From Trachythela sp. YZ-2020 (taxonomy: Eukaryota; Cnidaria; Anthozoa; Malacalcyonacea; Clavulariidae): 64,000 bases of DNA. The stretch covers positions 434,001 to 498,000 of the forward strand of contig JADLSH010000027.1 in assembly GCA_016169945.1 (NCBI GenBank), written 5' to 3'. Positions within the stretch are counted from its first letter, which is position 1, and every line of letters begins with the position of its first letter. The position numbers were made by a program, and so were the translations under genes. Below the pieces are notes generated by a model, which saw only the letters and a program-made list of their open reading frames with translations, was not told where the DNA came from and searched no databases. Positions 42,760 to 53,219 of this stretch are shown here, one piece after another.

Positions 42760-42980
42760 CGGGAAAGAACGATGACTAGATTAGATCCCGGAAATTAGAC
42801 CCTCATGACTCGCGAAAAATACCCGCGACCCGCGAAAAATACCCGCGACCCGCGAAAATTACCCTAGACCCGCGACCAATGCCAGCGACCAATACCCGCG
42901 ACCCGCGACCAATACCCGCGACCCGCGACCAACACCCGCGACCCGCGACCAATACCCGCGACCAATACCCGCGACCCGCG
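42760..42980 (-). repeat. Right inverted copy of the GCGGGT minisatellite
   Basis: CGGGAAAGAACGATGACTAG and following bases, then ACCCGCGACCCGCGAAAAAT-type repeats, are the inverse of 34,831-35,027. Unit number differs between the copies. Confidence 0.8.
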
Positions 42981-43063
42981 GCAATCCATAGCTTCGGCGT
43001 GGAAATCAATGGGGGGTATGCGTGGGCTTACTCGGACAAACAAACCGCGATCCTTAATAAAAA

Positions 43064-43440
43064 TATAGTAAAATAGGTAAAAGTAGAAGGCATTCTTCGC
43101 CGGAGAATGCGTTTTTTCCCAAATTTTTTTGTCTCACCCCATGAAGGATAACAGAAACTTACAAATTTTTGTGCTGAGTTTGCGAAATTTTTTAAAATGC
43201 ATTTGCGAGAGTACAAAGTATAAACGGGTATACGCGCTGGATGGCTGCACTATAGTTAGCTTTTATCTTTAACAGGAACAGTATGCAAAGCTACAGATTA
43301 TAAAAATATGATATAAATCCATGCACCTATGTCTAAGAAACAAACCTCTTGCCATTGCGTGGTTAATCAAGAAAGGAAATGCGTATATTGGAGCGTCAGA
43401 TTAGCTTGTCGCGCAAACGTTCTAGTGGTTATTATCATCA
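43064..43440 (+). repeat. Left TIR of the ISL2EU-like element
   Basis: Aligns with the inverse of 46,390-46,756, with landmarks CACAAATTTTTG-like, TATAAACGGGTATACGCGC, ACCACGCAATG/CATTGCGTGGT and AACGTTCTAGTGG. There are scattered substitutions and small indels. Confidence 0.85.
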
Positions 43441-43527
43441 GTTATATTTGTCAAGTTATAACGGAAACCGTATAGTTTCTATCGACGAAAGCTACTGTAA
43501 ACATCGTGAGTGTATATTTTAGAAATT

Positions 43528-43790
43528 ATGGTAGTCACCCGAAGATGCGCTTGGGGAATATGTAAAAATGGTTCACGACTGCCTCATTTGTGGAAACGAA
43601 ACGCGAAGGACGATGATATTTTTTTATCCACTTCCCTGGAGCACGACAGCACGGAGAGAAACGAGAGCGGTGGATTAAAGCTTGCCATAGAGGTGATGGC
43701 TTTAACTGTACTGAGTATAGTTATATATGCAGTTTGCATGTACACGTACATTTGAATCTGAATTTGGAAATAATATATTGAACTTTCCTT
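43528..43790 (+). pseudogene. THAP domain exon of an ISL2EU-like transposase
   Basis: From the ATG the frame gives the first THAP block, TRRCAWGICKNGSRLPHLW. After a frameshift near 43,620 the second half is open in another frame, with FIHFPGARQHGEKRERWIKA, CHRGDGFNCTEYSYICSLH and a tail. The CxxxxC...W...C..H pattern is the DNA-binding THAP zinc finger. Sequence immediately downstream belongs to the opposing YqaJ gene, so the DDE catalytic part has been lost. Confidence 0.7.
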
Positions 43791-43859
43791 CAATGAGAAC
43801 TGGCCATTTCTCCGCGTACCACCGATCTCAGGACTGAAAAAACTTCTTTTGGATCAGAG

Positions 43860-44324
43860 TTTTTATGGGCCCAGGGACATTTGAAATCAACAACAACACT
43901 CTTGCAACTGGTTTCTCTGCTGAGATCCGCGAGTCATAAAGCCTTTGGTGACCAGTTGAAGTTTGTGGTGATTTCTTCCTCCAATCTTGTAGTACGCGTT
44001 ACGTGCGCTGCTTTCGTGTTTTAATGCCCAGTGCATAGGATTTTTCGTGTCATCAGGTAGTTTCATGCTATGGTGACTCTTTCGCTTTTGGATAAGTTGG
44101 TTGACTAATGCAGAGGTATCGCTGACAAGCTTTTCGGTGGATTCTTGTCTGGAATGAACAGATTTTGCTCGAGATGCTGTAATAAAACCAATTTTGTGAT
44201 TGAACCATTCTTCACACTGCCACTGTTGCTTGGTTATAGTGTCTACCTGATTTCGTTCCTCATCTGTAAACTGCAGCTGCTCTAAGAATGCTTGCGAACT
44301 TTCACCTGCCTCGCCTTTTGCCAT
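43860..44324 (-). pseudogene. YqaJ-type nuclease domain
   Basis: The frame shows CEEWFNHKIGFITASRAKSV (YqaJ motif 1) and NPMHWALKHESSARNAYYKIG (the E-containing helix). The catalytic D-x-K-CP motif, VVVDFKCPWAHK, is present at about 43,870-43,905 but in a shifted frame, so the protein is broken near its active site. YqaJ domains are phage-type lambda-exonuclease-like nucleases. In ISL2EU-like elements the partner protein carries one. It is transcribed toward the THAP exon. Confidence 0.75.
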
Positions 44325-44674
44325 ATTACATGTTGCAAATATAAAACGATTTTATTTTCCTTAATTCCACGTTTGGACGACTTGTTGCCATTGGAATTCG
44401 GGTTAGGATCTGTTTTATCAACATCTGGAACAGAAGAAACATCGTTTTCAAGACGTAACTGATTCTGAAGTACGTCCAGGATGGTAGGTTTATCGAGCAT
44501 TGGAGTCATCGCGTCGACCACACCCATTAGTTCGTCCGTGTTACATGGCATTCTGTCCCATAAAGCACGAGGATCGTAATCAATGTATTCTGAAAGCGTG
44601 TACGACCTTTTGCCGATTTTAAGATATTTTAACTCGCACGGGGTGGTTTGAGGGGAAGGATTTCTAATCCACAC
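44282..44674 (-). pseudogene. Linker segment of the SAP/SWIM/YqaJ protein
   Basis: CVWIRNPS...CELKYLKIGK, YDPRALWDRMP and a polar region lead into the YqaJ domain. There is a frameshift at the overlap with 43,860-44,324. No catalytic motif is seen in this part. Confidence 0.6.
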
Positions 44675-44845
44675 GCAAGGTCCACTTGTGACGCTGTCTT
44701 CTCCGCGGCTGTTTAAAAGTTCTTCTAACGAGTAAAGCGCAGCCGCAATGTGCTTGCAACCACCATCACGTCCTCCTAAACATAGACAATATGCATCTAC
44801 AAATTTCCGTCTTTTGTCTTCTCTTTCATGGCCGGTTTAACTTTA
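44675..44845 (-). pseudogene. SWIM-type zinc finger segment
   Basis: Read across frameshifts, a CxC...CxH-like arrangement is visible (CLCLGGRDGGCKHIAAALY), followed by SLEELLNSRGEDSVTSG. SWIM zinc fingers are found in this protein family and in MULE-type transposases. The piece is damaged and the assignment rests on this one motif. Confidence 0.5.
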
Positions 44846-44886
44846 CCAACATAAACATGTACACCAGTTTCCTTCTGATAACAGGT

Positions 44887-45102
44887 TTATAAGGATTCCA
44901 CATACCCTTCGCGAAAGAGACGGTAATCTTCGTATGCTTTATATGCGGCTAGACCTTGCTTGTCATATTCAGAGGAATGGTATATAAGGTGGTTAAAGAT
45001 GTCAAAAAGACCAAAAGGAGGAGAGTTCTGAAAATCATTTTCCACTTTCGTCGTAAATGGGTCGGCTAACTGGCAACCGTGGATAAACAACCGTCGCATC
45101 AT
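44887..45102 (-). pseudogene. Conserved middle segment of the same protein
   Basis: PPFGLFDIFNHLIYHSSEYD and GLAAYKAYEDYRLF match, from memory, the region between SAP and SWIM in related cnidarian proteins. It begins directly at the border of the non-LTR insertion. Confidence 0.55.
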
Positions 45103-45106
45103 GGCT

Positions 45107-46089
45107 CTTTTTAATCTTGATAAATGATTTATCTATCACAGATACTGACTTATGGAAATACGTGGATGATACGACAGTATCGGAAACAGTTGACAAAAAC
45201 CAACAGAGTAGAGCACAGACAATTGCTAATGAGATGTCACAATGGTCCCAAAACAATAAAATGAAGCTGAATGAAGAGAAATGTAAGGAGCTCCGTATTT
45301 CCTTCTCAAAAGTCCCTCGTGATTTTAACCCGATACTTATTAACAATAAAAGTATTAGAGTCGTAAAATCCGTTAAACTTCTGGGCTTGTCATTCGATAA
45401 TAACCTGACGTGGAATTTACATATCGAAGAGGTAGTTAAAAAAGTATCCAAACGAATCTATTACCTGATCCAACTCAAACGGGCCAGTATTCCTCGGAAT
45501 GATCTGGTTCTATTTTATGTTACATGTATTCGATCAGTTATCGACTATGGTATCCCTGTCATTTACTATTCGTTGCCAAAATACTTGCGTTCCGAATTGG
45601 AAAGATTACAAAAAAGAGCTATTAGAATTATCTGTCCAAACACTAATTACGAAGACGCTTTAATTAGTTGTGGATTGGAGTCACTGTCTGTTCACCATGA
45701 AAATATTTGCACTAGTTTATTTCAAACAGTAGTTGCTGATGAAAATCATAAGTTACGAAGTTTACTGCCACCTACATACTTCTTTTATGATTTAAGAAAC
45801 GATAGGAAATTTGAAATTCCTAGATGTAACACTAATCGTTTTCAATCTAGTTTTTTTGTGGCTTCGTGCCGCAAATCATTTATCTAATGCTATTGAAATG
45901 ACTTAATATTTTTAATAATTTTAAATTTTATAGTATATTAAAGTAATAAACATCTTGTATATAATATTTATATGGAATGTCATTATAATGGCTTGATAAA
46001 CTCTTCTTTTATATTCTCGTAATTAGTTAAATTTTCTTGTAAAAAAAAAAATACGCAATTCAGCCTATGGCTGCGAAGTATTTTATTAA

Positions 46090-46120
<31 letters not shown>
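45107..46120 (+). mobile_element. 5'-truncated non-LTR fragment inside the ISL2EU-like gene
   Basis: It starts within an RT block (FLILINDLS at about 45,107) and ends in an (ATCT)n tail (46,090-46,120). It lies between the SAP exon and the middle segment of the minus-strand gene, so it inserted after that gene was in place. An A-rich run lies at about 46,040. Confidence 0.8.
45117..45887 (+). CDS. Reverse transcriptase C-terminal part
   Basis: One clean frame with WKYVDDTTVSE (catalytic DD), LNEEKCKELRISF, KLLGLSFDNNLTWNLHI, TCIRSVIDYGIPV and ELERLQKRAIRIIC. It is the last third of a CR1-like polymerase. Lack of internal stops suggests a fairly recent insertion. Confidence 0.9.
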   Translation: MINDLSITDTDLWKYVDDTTVSETVDKNQQSRAQTIANEMSQWSQNNKMKLNEEKCKELRISFSKVPRDFNPILINNKSIRVVKSVKLLGLSFDNNLTWNLHIEEVVKKVSKRIYYLIQLKRASIPRNDLVLFYVTCIRSVIDYGIPVIYYSLPKYLRSELERLQKRAIRIICPNTNYEDALISCGLESLSVHHENICTSLFQTVVADENHKLRSLLPPTYFFYDLRNDRKFEIPRCNTNRFQSSFFVASCRKSFI

Positions 46121-46125
46121 AAATT

Positions 46126-46308
46126 TTGCTTCTCTTGCTCGATAGTTATTCGATTTATCAGGGGCAGTTTCATGCTTTCCACAGCGCACGCAATAGCAAC
46201 TAACCCTGGCTTTAGTTGGCTGTTCACACTAACGCCACGATCTTGCAGATATTTCTTTAACTCTGGCATTTTCATAGTTTTAAACTTTTCCTCGAGATTA
46301 ATATCCAT
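46126..46308 (-). CDS. SAP-domain N-terminal exon of the YqaJ-type protein
   Basis: From the ATG at 46,308 the text includes KTMKMPELKKYLQDRGVSVN and KPGLVAIACAVESM, the helix-extended loop-helix of a SAP DNA-binding domain. The frame then runs into the tail of the inserted non-LTR fragment. The start lies about 80 bp inside the right TIR. Confidence 0.65.
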
Positions 46309-46389
46309 ATTGTAGAGAAACAATTTCAGTTTAAGATACACTTACAGTTAGCAATTCTGAATTTCTGAACACTAGATATTATTTATGCT

Positions 46390-46756
46390 ATTATATAGCC
46401 ACTAGAACGTTTGCGCAACAAGCTAATCTTACGCTCCCGTATACGCATTTCCTTTCTTGATTAACCACGCAATGACAAGAGGTTTGTTCCTTAAACATAA
46501 GTGCACTGATGGATTTCTATCATATTTGTATAATCTGTAGCTTTGAATACTATTCCTGTTAAAAATAAAAGCTAGCCATACAGCGCGTATACCCGTTTAT
46601 ACTTTGTACTCTCGAAAATGCATTTTAAAAAATTTCGCAAACTCAGCACAAAAATTTGTAAGTTTGTGTTATCCTTCATGGGATGACACAAAAAAATTTG
46701 GGGAAAAACGCATACTCCGGCGAAAAATGCCGTTTACTTTTACCTATTTTACTATA
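46390..46756 (-). repeat. Right TIR of the ISL2EU-like element
   Basis: Inverse of 43,064-43,440, ending CCTATTTTACTATA four bases before the next element. Confidence 0.85.
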
Positions 46757-46760
46757 TAGT

Positions 46761-48577
46761 CGGCCGGCCAAGAGTTCAAAATATGCTCCTAAAAGATTTT
46801 GATGGCAATTTTATGTTAGAAGCTGGCAACAACCATATTCATACTCAGGTAGATGTAGGGAATAAGGTTTGAGGTGTTGCCAAGTCGAAATCTTAAATTT
46901 TGAGTGAAAAAATATGATATTTCTAAGCCTCCTTCCCGCGAAATCGCGGTAGTTTAACTTCAAACGATTACCGACAATTCTGCTATGATTCTGCTGCTAT
47001 GAGACAGACTTCTTTGCTCTGATTGGCTATCGGAATTGTTCCTAAATTGGTCAGCCAATGGGCGAACGTCGAAAAGTCCTGACGCTTCCGGTTTTTGCAA
47101 CATACGAGGTAAACAACATCAAAGATATTCAAAGTACAAGAAAGAAATATGCTATTTTAAAGATTTTTCGTGGTAATGCGATCAATATTATCTATACCCA
47201 ATTGTTCTTTGCTTAGGTATACTGATTTAGACCCCTTTGCCCGCATTTGCTTGATTATCGCCGCTGCCTATGGCTATGTCGTGTGAAGTCAAATATAGTT
47301 TTAATACAGCCATTACAATAATATAGGGGCAGTCTGACCGGAAAAAGTATGACTATTTTATTCAATCGATACTATCTCATTTCTCGACTTATTGAATACT
47401 ATCAGAGAGTATTCTTATAATTTCAACAAGATTTTACCGCACTTGTTCAGTTCAATTCTTTAGCCTTTGGTTTAGCGTAGCAGCAAGTTGCAGCTGTTTG
47501 TGTCAGACTGATATCAAATTCCTGTGTTCGATATTTATTAAAAATAACATATCATTCCCAATGATAACAGGTCTCGTAAGCCATTCTGGAAGTCAGAACT
47601 TTAAAAATTTCCGTTCTTGAGTTTGTTCACGAACATTATTTAGAACTTGACAAATTGCAAAGTACATTTTTATTGTTAGTTCCATTCAAAAGCCGAATAT
47701 GTTTCTAACAGTTATCACTAAAATATAAAAATATATATACAATAGTTTCTTAATGAATCAAGTCATTTTAGTCAAATGCGTTTGTGTTTATAATTACAGG
47801 CTACAGCGATAGACATTGAATAATACAGGCTAGCCTTGATATAGGTCAGTGCAAACATATATGCAAATGAAATATACAACAATCAAAACAGACGCGAGTC
47901 CTACTGTAGTTCGTTAGACAATCAGGTAAATCGTTAAATACACTTCCATTTGTAGACTGATATACAATGTGAGAGTATGGTTTCAAACATTGACTGAATA
48001 AAATTCAACAAAGATTGGATACAGTATAAAATATTTAAAATATTTTAGCTCGACACAATTCAGCACCGGACAAAATACAAAACATTTTGGCACGATACTT
48101 AGTAATTAAGCAAATGTTGGAGAAACGGGGGCTGTATCAGTATAGGTAATATTGATCGCATTAACACGAAAAATCTTACCTAAATATCATTAAAATCGTA
48201 TAAATAGCACATTTCTTCTTGTACTTTGATGAACTTTGATGCTGTTTACCTCGTATGTTGCAAAAACCGGAAGCGTCAGGACTTTTCGACGTTCGCCCAT
48301 TGGCTGACCAATTTAGGAACAATTCCGATAGCCAATCAGAGCAAAGAAGTCTGTCTCATAGCAGCAGAATTGTCGGTAATCGTTTGAAGTTAAACTACCG
48401 CGATTTCGCGGGAAGGTGGCTTAGAAATATCATATTTTTTCATTCCAAATATAAGATTTCGGCTTGGCAACACCTCAAACCTTGTTCCTTACATCTATCT
48501 GAGTATGAATATGGTTATTGCCAGCTTCTAACATAAAATTGCCATCAAGTTGCAAGATACGATGACTTGGCCGGCCG
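46761..48577. mobile_element. GGCCGGCC long-TIR element, non-coding
   Basis: Inverted ends of about 450 bp (46,761-47,210 and 48,140-48,577) begin CGGCCGGCCAAG. They share AACTACCGCGAT-type, CACCTCAAACCTT-type and TTTGCAACATACGAGGTAAAC blocks. The middle (47,210-48,140) has no coding frame. A single further end copy is at 10,041-10,397. No convincing target duplication was found. It is non-autonomous, superfamily unknown. Confidence 0.75.
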
Positions 48578-49040
48578 TCTAATATTTTTATTAAAGGACA
48601 TTGGCAACGAAATTTTTTATTGCCTATATCTACTCAACTTACCTACGGAATACTTAATTTCCTGTTTTCGTCTTTCTATCGCATTTAGTTGTTACGAAAA
48701 TTTGAGATAAAGTTGAACTGTTGAAGCCTCGTCCGTCATTTTGAAAATAAACGCTTATGCTAATTTATGCCTGAATATATTACTGACGTCATTGGCTGGG
48801 TACGGCCAAATGTGACAATATAAATAACGTTATTGAATAGAACATTTCGTCATAAAAATAAAAGGTAAAGGGCAAATGCAATTAACACAAATTGTGTAAT
48901 AACCAACTATCAATGTTCTGCGCATATATTTTCGACAAATTTACGCGTATATGTTAGGTAATAAACGCGTTTATTTTTTATCTATGAAAATAAAGCAATC
49001 TGATTGGCTAGCGAGCGTTCCAGAGCGGTCCGGATTTTTG

Positions 49041-49099
49041 CATCCGGCCCGCTCTGAAACTCATCCGGCCCGCTCTGAAACTCATCCGGCCCGCTCTGG
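49041..49099 (+). repeat. Three-copy 21-bp direct repeat
   Basis: CATCCGGCCCGCTCTGAAACT is repeated head to tail, with a fourth partial unit upstream (CAGAGCGGTCCGGAT, inverted sense). It sits next to the left TIR of the 48,955 element. Confidence 0.8.
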
Positions 49100-49970
49100 A
49101 TTACGCGACAAAACACAGGAGTGAAACAATTTTTAGATTAAAAAATCTACCCAAAAAGTTCAAAAAGCTAGCCTAACGATAGTTAGAGTACAAAAATGAA
49201 TTGCATCAACTCCAAAGGCTTCATACTAAGCACGATGCGTCGAGAAAACTAATACATTTGTTTTAAATGCTCGTGTATTAAAACTAATACATTTGTTTTA
49301 ATGCTCATGTATTTCAGTATTTGGCCACATTAAAGTTAAAAAAATACAGTTTAAACAGATATCATAGAAGAAAAAACTTTTCTCCACACATAAAACTTAA
49401 AAATATGGACCAACTGTAGTGAAAACATGATTTTTCTGCCCATTTGTTAAAGTACTTTTCGTATACATATTGTAAACAAAAAACAATTAAAGCCGTGGCC
49501 CTTGGCAAACAATGTTGAGGCTATATGTTTTTTTACCGTGAAATGACCAGAAAAAAATTACAGCATACCTTGTTCATTGTCCAGTTTTAGTAGAAAGCGT
49601 TGATCGAAGTCAAAACACATGCATTCACTGCATGATTCACTTTATGAGTTTTTTATGGCCAAAGCAAGTAAACACGAAGATATCCTTGTCGAAGAAACAC
49701 GGAATACCGGAAAACCAGGCCAAAACCTTTCATTCCTATGCTTTTCTACTGCCATATTTAAAAATATCGTGTACATTTGTACAGAAACTATGTTTTTTTG
49801 TGAGTTTCTTGCCAGTTTTCTTGAGTTTTCGTCTTCGTGTTTTCTTTTAACGTTCAAGTTTTGTCAGCCTCGCTTTGAATTCACAATTGCACTGATCTCA
49901 AATTATTTCGCTACACTGGAATTTTCAATTTTAATAAATTCTTAAATTTTACCTATGATAAAAAATAAAC

Positions 49971-50113
49971 ACGTTATTTACCGGCAGCGTCGGTCCGGAT
50001 GAGAAAAACTGTGCCCTCGGTCTTGAAAACGTCCCTCGCCCTACGGGCTCGGGCCGTTTTCAAGACCTCGGGCACAGTTTTTCTCATCCGGACCTCGCAA
50101 CCGGTAAATAACA
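49971..50113. repeat. Large palindrome with CTCG-type loop
   Basis: Arms of about 60 bp (GTTATTTACCGG...GTCCGGATGAGAAAAACTGT...TCTTGAAAACG and inverse) surround the loop TCCCTCGCCCTACGGGCTCG. There are few mismatches. Confidence 0.8.
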
Positions 50114-50701
50114 TATATATATTGGAGCTGCTCTTGCAAATGCGCTTAGATTCTGACCCCACGCGCGTCTACGTTGTAGTATAAATTTAGCCAGATTTAA
50201 CATAAATGTGTGTGTACATTTTGTATACTTCCAACTCTTCATAAAAAACATTGAACTTCAAGATTTTAGTATTTGGAAGTATTTCTATGCAAAAACATCG
50301 AATACAAGCTAACAAGCGACCATATGCAACACTTATACTTTGTGCCACAATTGCTAATTGCGCTTACGAGAAGTCGAACCACATGTCGTGAAGGAAGCAA
50401 TTGAAACTTATGTGTGGGCTTTGACTGGCCACCAAGTTTGAAAATCGTTTAGCGGTAAACGATGCAGTCGGCAAGACAAAATCAATACTGCACATTAGAT
50501 GTATAATATTATTTTTATGGCGGCATGTTTCTGAATTCATCATTCGTCCGGATGCAGGCATTGTTAGGGAAATAGCTACAAAGCACATATTGTTGAGGAA
50601 GTTTTAGATTAAACGCGATGTGGGCGCTGCAACCACATAAGCATGAGTAAGGAATATTTGCATATCAGGCCGAAATTCGAAGGTGCAAACATGTACGGCC
50701 G

Positions 50702-51046
50702 ATGTACGGTTGTAACAGCGACTTCAAAAAAAACACGAGTGCTATACATTTCTTTCGGTTTCCAAATGGAAAATCGGTATCCCAGCAAAAGAGAAGAAAG
50801 GCATGGATTGACTTTTGCAAACGCAAAGCGTTCGAGCCATTGGCGAACAGTAGAATTTGCTCGCTTCATTTTGCCGAAGACGCGTACGAAGCAGGACATT
50901 CGCCACAGTTTCTGGAACAAATAGGCTGCCACGAGTCGTTTCGAATACGATTAAAGAGAGATGCCGTGCCCACCTTGAACAAACCATTGCCTGAAACAAG
51001 TTCAAGTAAATCAAGGACTTATACGGAAAAAAGACAACGGAAAAAG
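50702..51046 (+). CDS. THAP-domain first exon of an HMGXB3-like gene
   Basis: The frame contains MYGCNSDFKKNTSAIHFFRF, RKAWIDFCKRKAF and SRICSLHFAEDAY, the THAP pattern (C...F.FP...W...C...S.ICS.HF). The first zinc cysteine is out of frame just upstream, so the N-terminal few codons are shifted or the copy is damaged. The exon ends in a basic stretch at a GTAATA donor. It is followed on the same strand by zinc-ribbon exons from 53,220, so it is probably the DNA-binding start of that gene. Introns and moderate preservation suggest either a domesticated gene or a spliced transposon gene. Confidence 0.6.
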
Positions 51047-51179
51047 GTAATATTTCTCGTTTCAGAAGTTAGATACAATACATACATGCAGCTATAGGCA
51101 TAGTCATATAGAGATTGCGGAGGCCGGGGCTTATTTTCTTTCTTAGGACTTTACAAGAGCTATATATATATATATACAG

Positions 51180-51672
51180 TTGCCCACGAATAATTATTAC
51201 AAATATTCACCAACATCTATAGGGAAGACCTTCTACATACCAGCGAATCACAACAAAAAGAATCCTCGCGAAAACGAAGCCGAAGAACCACAAAGTGTGT
51301 CAAATTTGGAGTCATTAGATGAAATACCAAATCAGCCAAACATTTTAAGTGGGTCCAATAGAAAAAAAAAATTTCTATCCTTTATTACTATCGAATCTCT
51401 ACTGCTAATATGTTGTTAGGCTCAACACTCTGACAAAAAATACAGTAAGGTCGCAGTCTTAAGAAGGTATAATTTGATTGGTTCCTGTTACCGAATTGTT
51501 AGCCAATGAAAATCACTTCCCACACAGGGTAAACCCATGCTGCGGTGTTCACTTTACTCTCTGCTTAGCTCTTCACACGAACTTCAGCAATATCCTTGGA
51601 AGGACGAAAAAACGAAATGTGAAAGACAACATTGTCCTTAATCGGTTCTTTTCTGCTAGTGAGATGGATCAG
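51180..51672 (+). CDS. Possible middle exons of the same gene
   Basis: Two open stretches follow. One (51,180-51,419) sits behind an AT-rich acceptor ending ACAG, with polar content such as NENEAEEP-like acidic text. The other (51,478-51,672) ends KDNIVLNRFFSASEMDQ at a GTAGGC donor. Neither contains a known domain. They may be linkers between the THAP exon and the zinc-ribbon exon, and exact borders are uncertain. Confidence 0.28.
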
Positions 51673-51681
51673 GTAGGCATC

Positions 51682-52005
51682 TATTAATACATATTCATGT
51701 GAAGTCCGCAGATATTGTATTATTAGTCCGCAGATCTATAATGCACAAATGCATAAACAATGTCGCTATTGTATTTATATTCATCATTCACAATATATTC
51801 AACCAATTTTGTATCATTATTTGCGCGAGTTATTTGCGTCAAGGTTTGAAAAGGCATCTCTTAATACATATTCATGTAAGTCCGCAGATATTGTATTATT
51901 AGTCCGCAGATCTATAATGCACAATGCATAAACAAAGTCGCTATTGTATTTATATTCATGATCATCATTTATATTTGCGCGAGTTATTCACGTCAAGGTT
52001 TCAAA
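51682..52005 (+). repeat. Tandem duplication of about 170 bp
   Basis: Two copies share CATATTCATGTGAAGTCCGC-type, ATTGTATTATTAGTCCGCAG, CGCTATTGTATTTATATTCA and TTTGCGCGAGTTATT blocks. It lies in the intron after 51,672. Confidence 0.8.
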
Positions 52006-52494
52006 ACTAGATATTATGCTTATAAACATATGCTATTTCATTCGAACTGTATCGCTCGATTACAACTTCGAACTGTATCGACTATATGCATTTGTTCGAA
52101 ATAAAGTTCGCCATACAATTGTAGAATATTCAATAGAAGTGATCTGACCCGTGCCAAGCACAAAGGCAGCAAATTAGTCTGAGCTGCTGTAAGTTGTTTA
52201 ACTTGTCATTTAATAGTGCATCCCTGCTATAAAGTGAGTCGCCTTTGATAAATATTGAATACATGCATGTATATTTATGACACTAATAGCTGTGGCACAA
52301 AACACAAACTTTGGCCCTGATAATTGTTCATATCAAGCTCATGCAATATATCTAATCCTTTTTAAGAGATAAATAGTAGCAGTGGTCAGGAATTAAGAAG
52401 TTGTAGCCTTGAAAAATATAGGGGAAAAGTTGGTAGGGTTGCTGAAAACACAACTTTGATTTTTAGGTCTTACAGTACAAAGTATTTAGCAAGT

Positions 52495-53120
52495 AATTAA
52501 CCCAATTTAGCTTGCCATGTGCCCTACTTTAGTATTATACTCTGTTTAATGCCAGACTGGTAGGTGCCAGCTAAATTGGGTTATTAGTCATAATAGGCCA
52601 AAGAAAAAATATTTGGGTTTCCGGTTTCTCAACCCTACCTACTGTTGCTTGTGGCTGCCAAAATCCCAACCCTAAACTTGAATAGATTTATGATGCTGAA
52701 AAGTTTTTCCCCTGTCCCTGTGCAGAAAATATAGTTGCCCGAAGAAGGAAATTCGAAACAATCTGACAGGAAATTTATTTTGCCTGTGTAAACATGTACT
52801 AAAAAGGCACGAGGTCTGATTCTATGAACATTAAATAAACATTAAGTTAAAAAAAAATTAAACCAACCTACCCTACATAGGTTTTTTCAACAAGAAAAAA
52901 GAAACTTTTGCTATAGTCATTAATTGTCTTGTGTTTAGACAGAGTAAAATACTAAAGTAGGGTGTATCTGGATGCATTGCAAGCTAATGGGTTAACAAGA
53001 GACACTGGAAGATAGTTTTGTTAACCCATTAACTGGCAGTACCCTACCCGACTGACGAGTAAAATCATCTGGTGGTAGACAGAGTAAAATACTAAAGTAG
53101 GGTGCATTGCAAGCTAATGG
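52495..53120. repeat. MITE copies with TTAACCCA-type ends
   Basis: A small element at about 52,497-52,585 has ends TTAACCCAATTTAGCT and AGCTAAATTGGGTTA. Related, rearranged copies at about 52,935-53,130 carry GACAGAGTAAAATACTAAAG and CATTGCAAGCTAATGGGTTA twice. All are intronic. Confidence 0.65.
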
Positions 53121-53219
53121 GTTAAATACCAAGATAGGAAAAATATTCAGAGGTGTTACTGTATGTGACGTTAACTACTTCTAAACTTTTCATTTGTATG
53201 AATCTTTTCCTTAATTTAG

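Larger units (their letters stand above)
43064..46756. mobile_element. ISL2EU-like DNA transposon (THAP plus YqaJ)
   Basis: TIRs of about 370 bp (43,064-43,440 and 46,390-46,756) begin TATAGTAAAATAGGTAAAAG. If the true terminus is TAGTAAAATAGG, a TA duplication flanks both ends. Inside, a plus-strand THAP exon converges on a minus-strand gene with SAP, SWIM-type and YqaJ-type parts. Pairing a THAP transposase with a YqaJ nuclease in a long-TIR element is, from established knowledge, the ISL2EU pattern. The DDE transposase part is absent, and a non-LTR fragment (45,107-46,120) splits the minus-strand gene. The copy is non-autonomous. Confidence 0.7.
48955..50113. mobile_element. TIR element ending in a large palindrome
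   Basis: TAGGTAATAAACGCGTTTAT...TTTATCTATG at 48,955-48,985 is inverted as CTATGATAAAAAATAAACAC...TTATTTACC at 49,950-49,983. The right side continues into a palindrome (49,971-50,113) whose distal end repeats CGGTAAATAACAT. The interior holds an AATCTGATTGG box and three direct CATCCGGCCCGCTCTG repeats. The ORFs at 49,619-49,945 are not convincing. Confidence 0.5.

Noticed and set aside
43860..44324. Bacterial or phage contamination because of the YqaJ domain
   Set aside because: It lies inside long TIRs with a THAP exon and a SAP exon in eukaryotic repeat-rich DNA. YqaJ-type genes are known in ISL2EU-like elements.
45035..45451. A minus-strand protein opposite the RT frame
   Set aside because: It is the antisense shadow of a clear reverse transcriptase frame.
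49041..49099. A CRISPR array
   Set aside because: Three head-to-tail 21-bp units without spacers in eukaryotic DNA: a plain tandem repeat.
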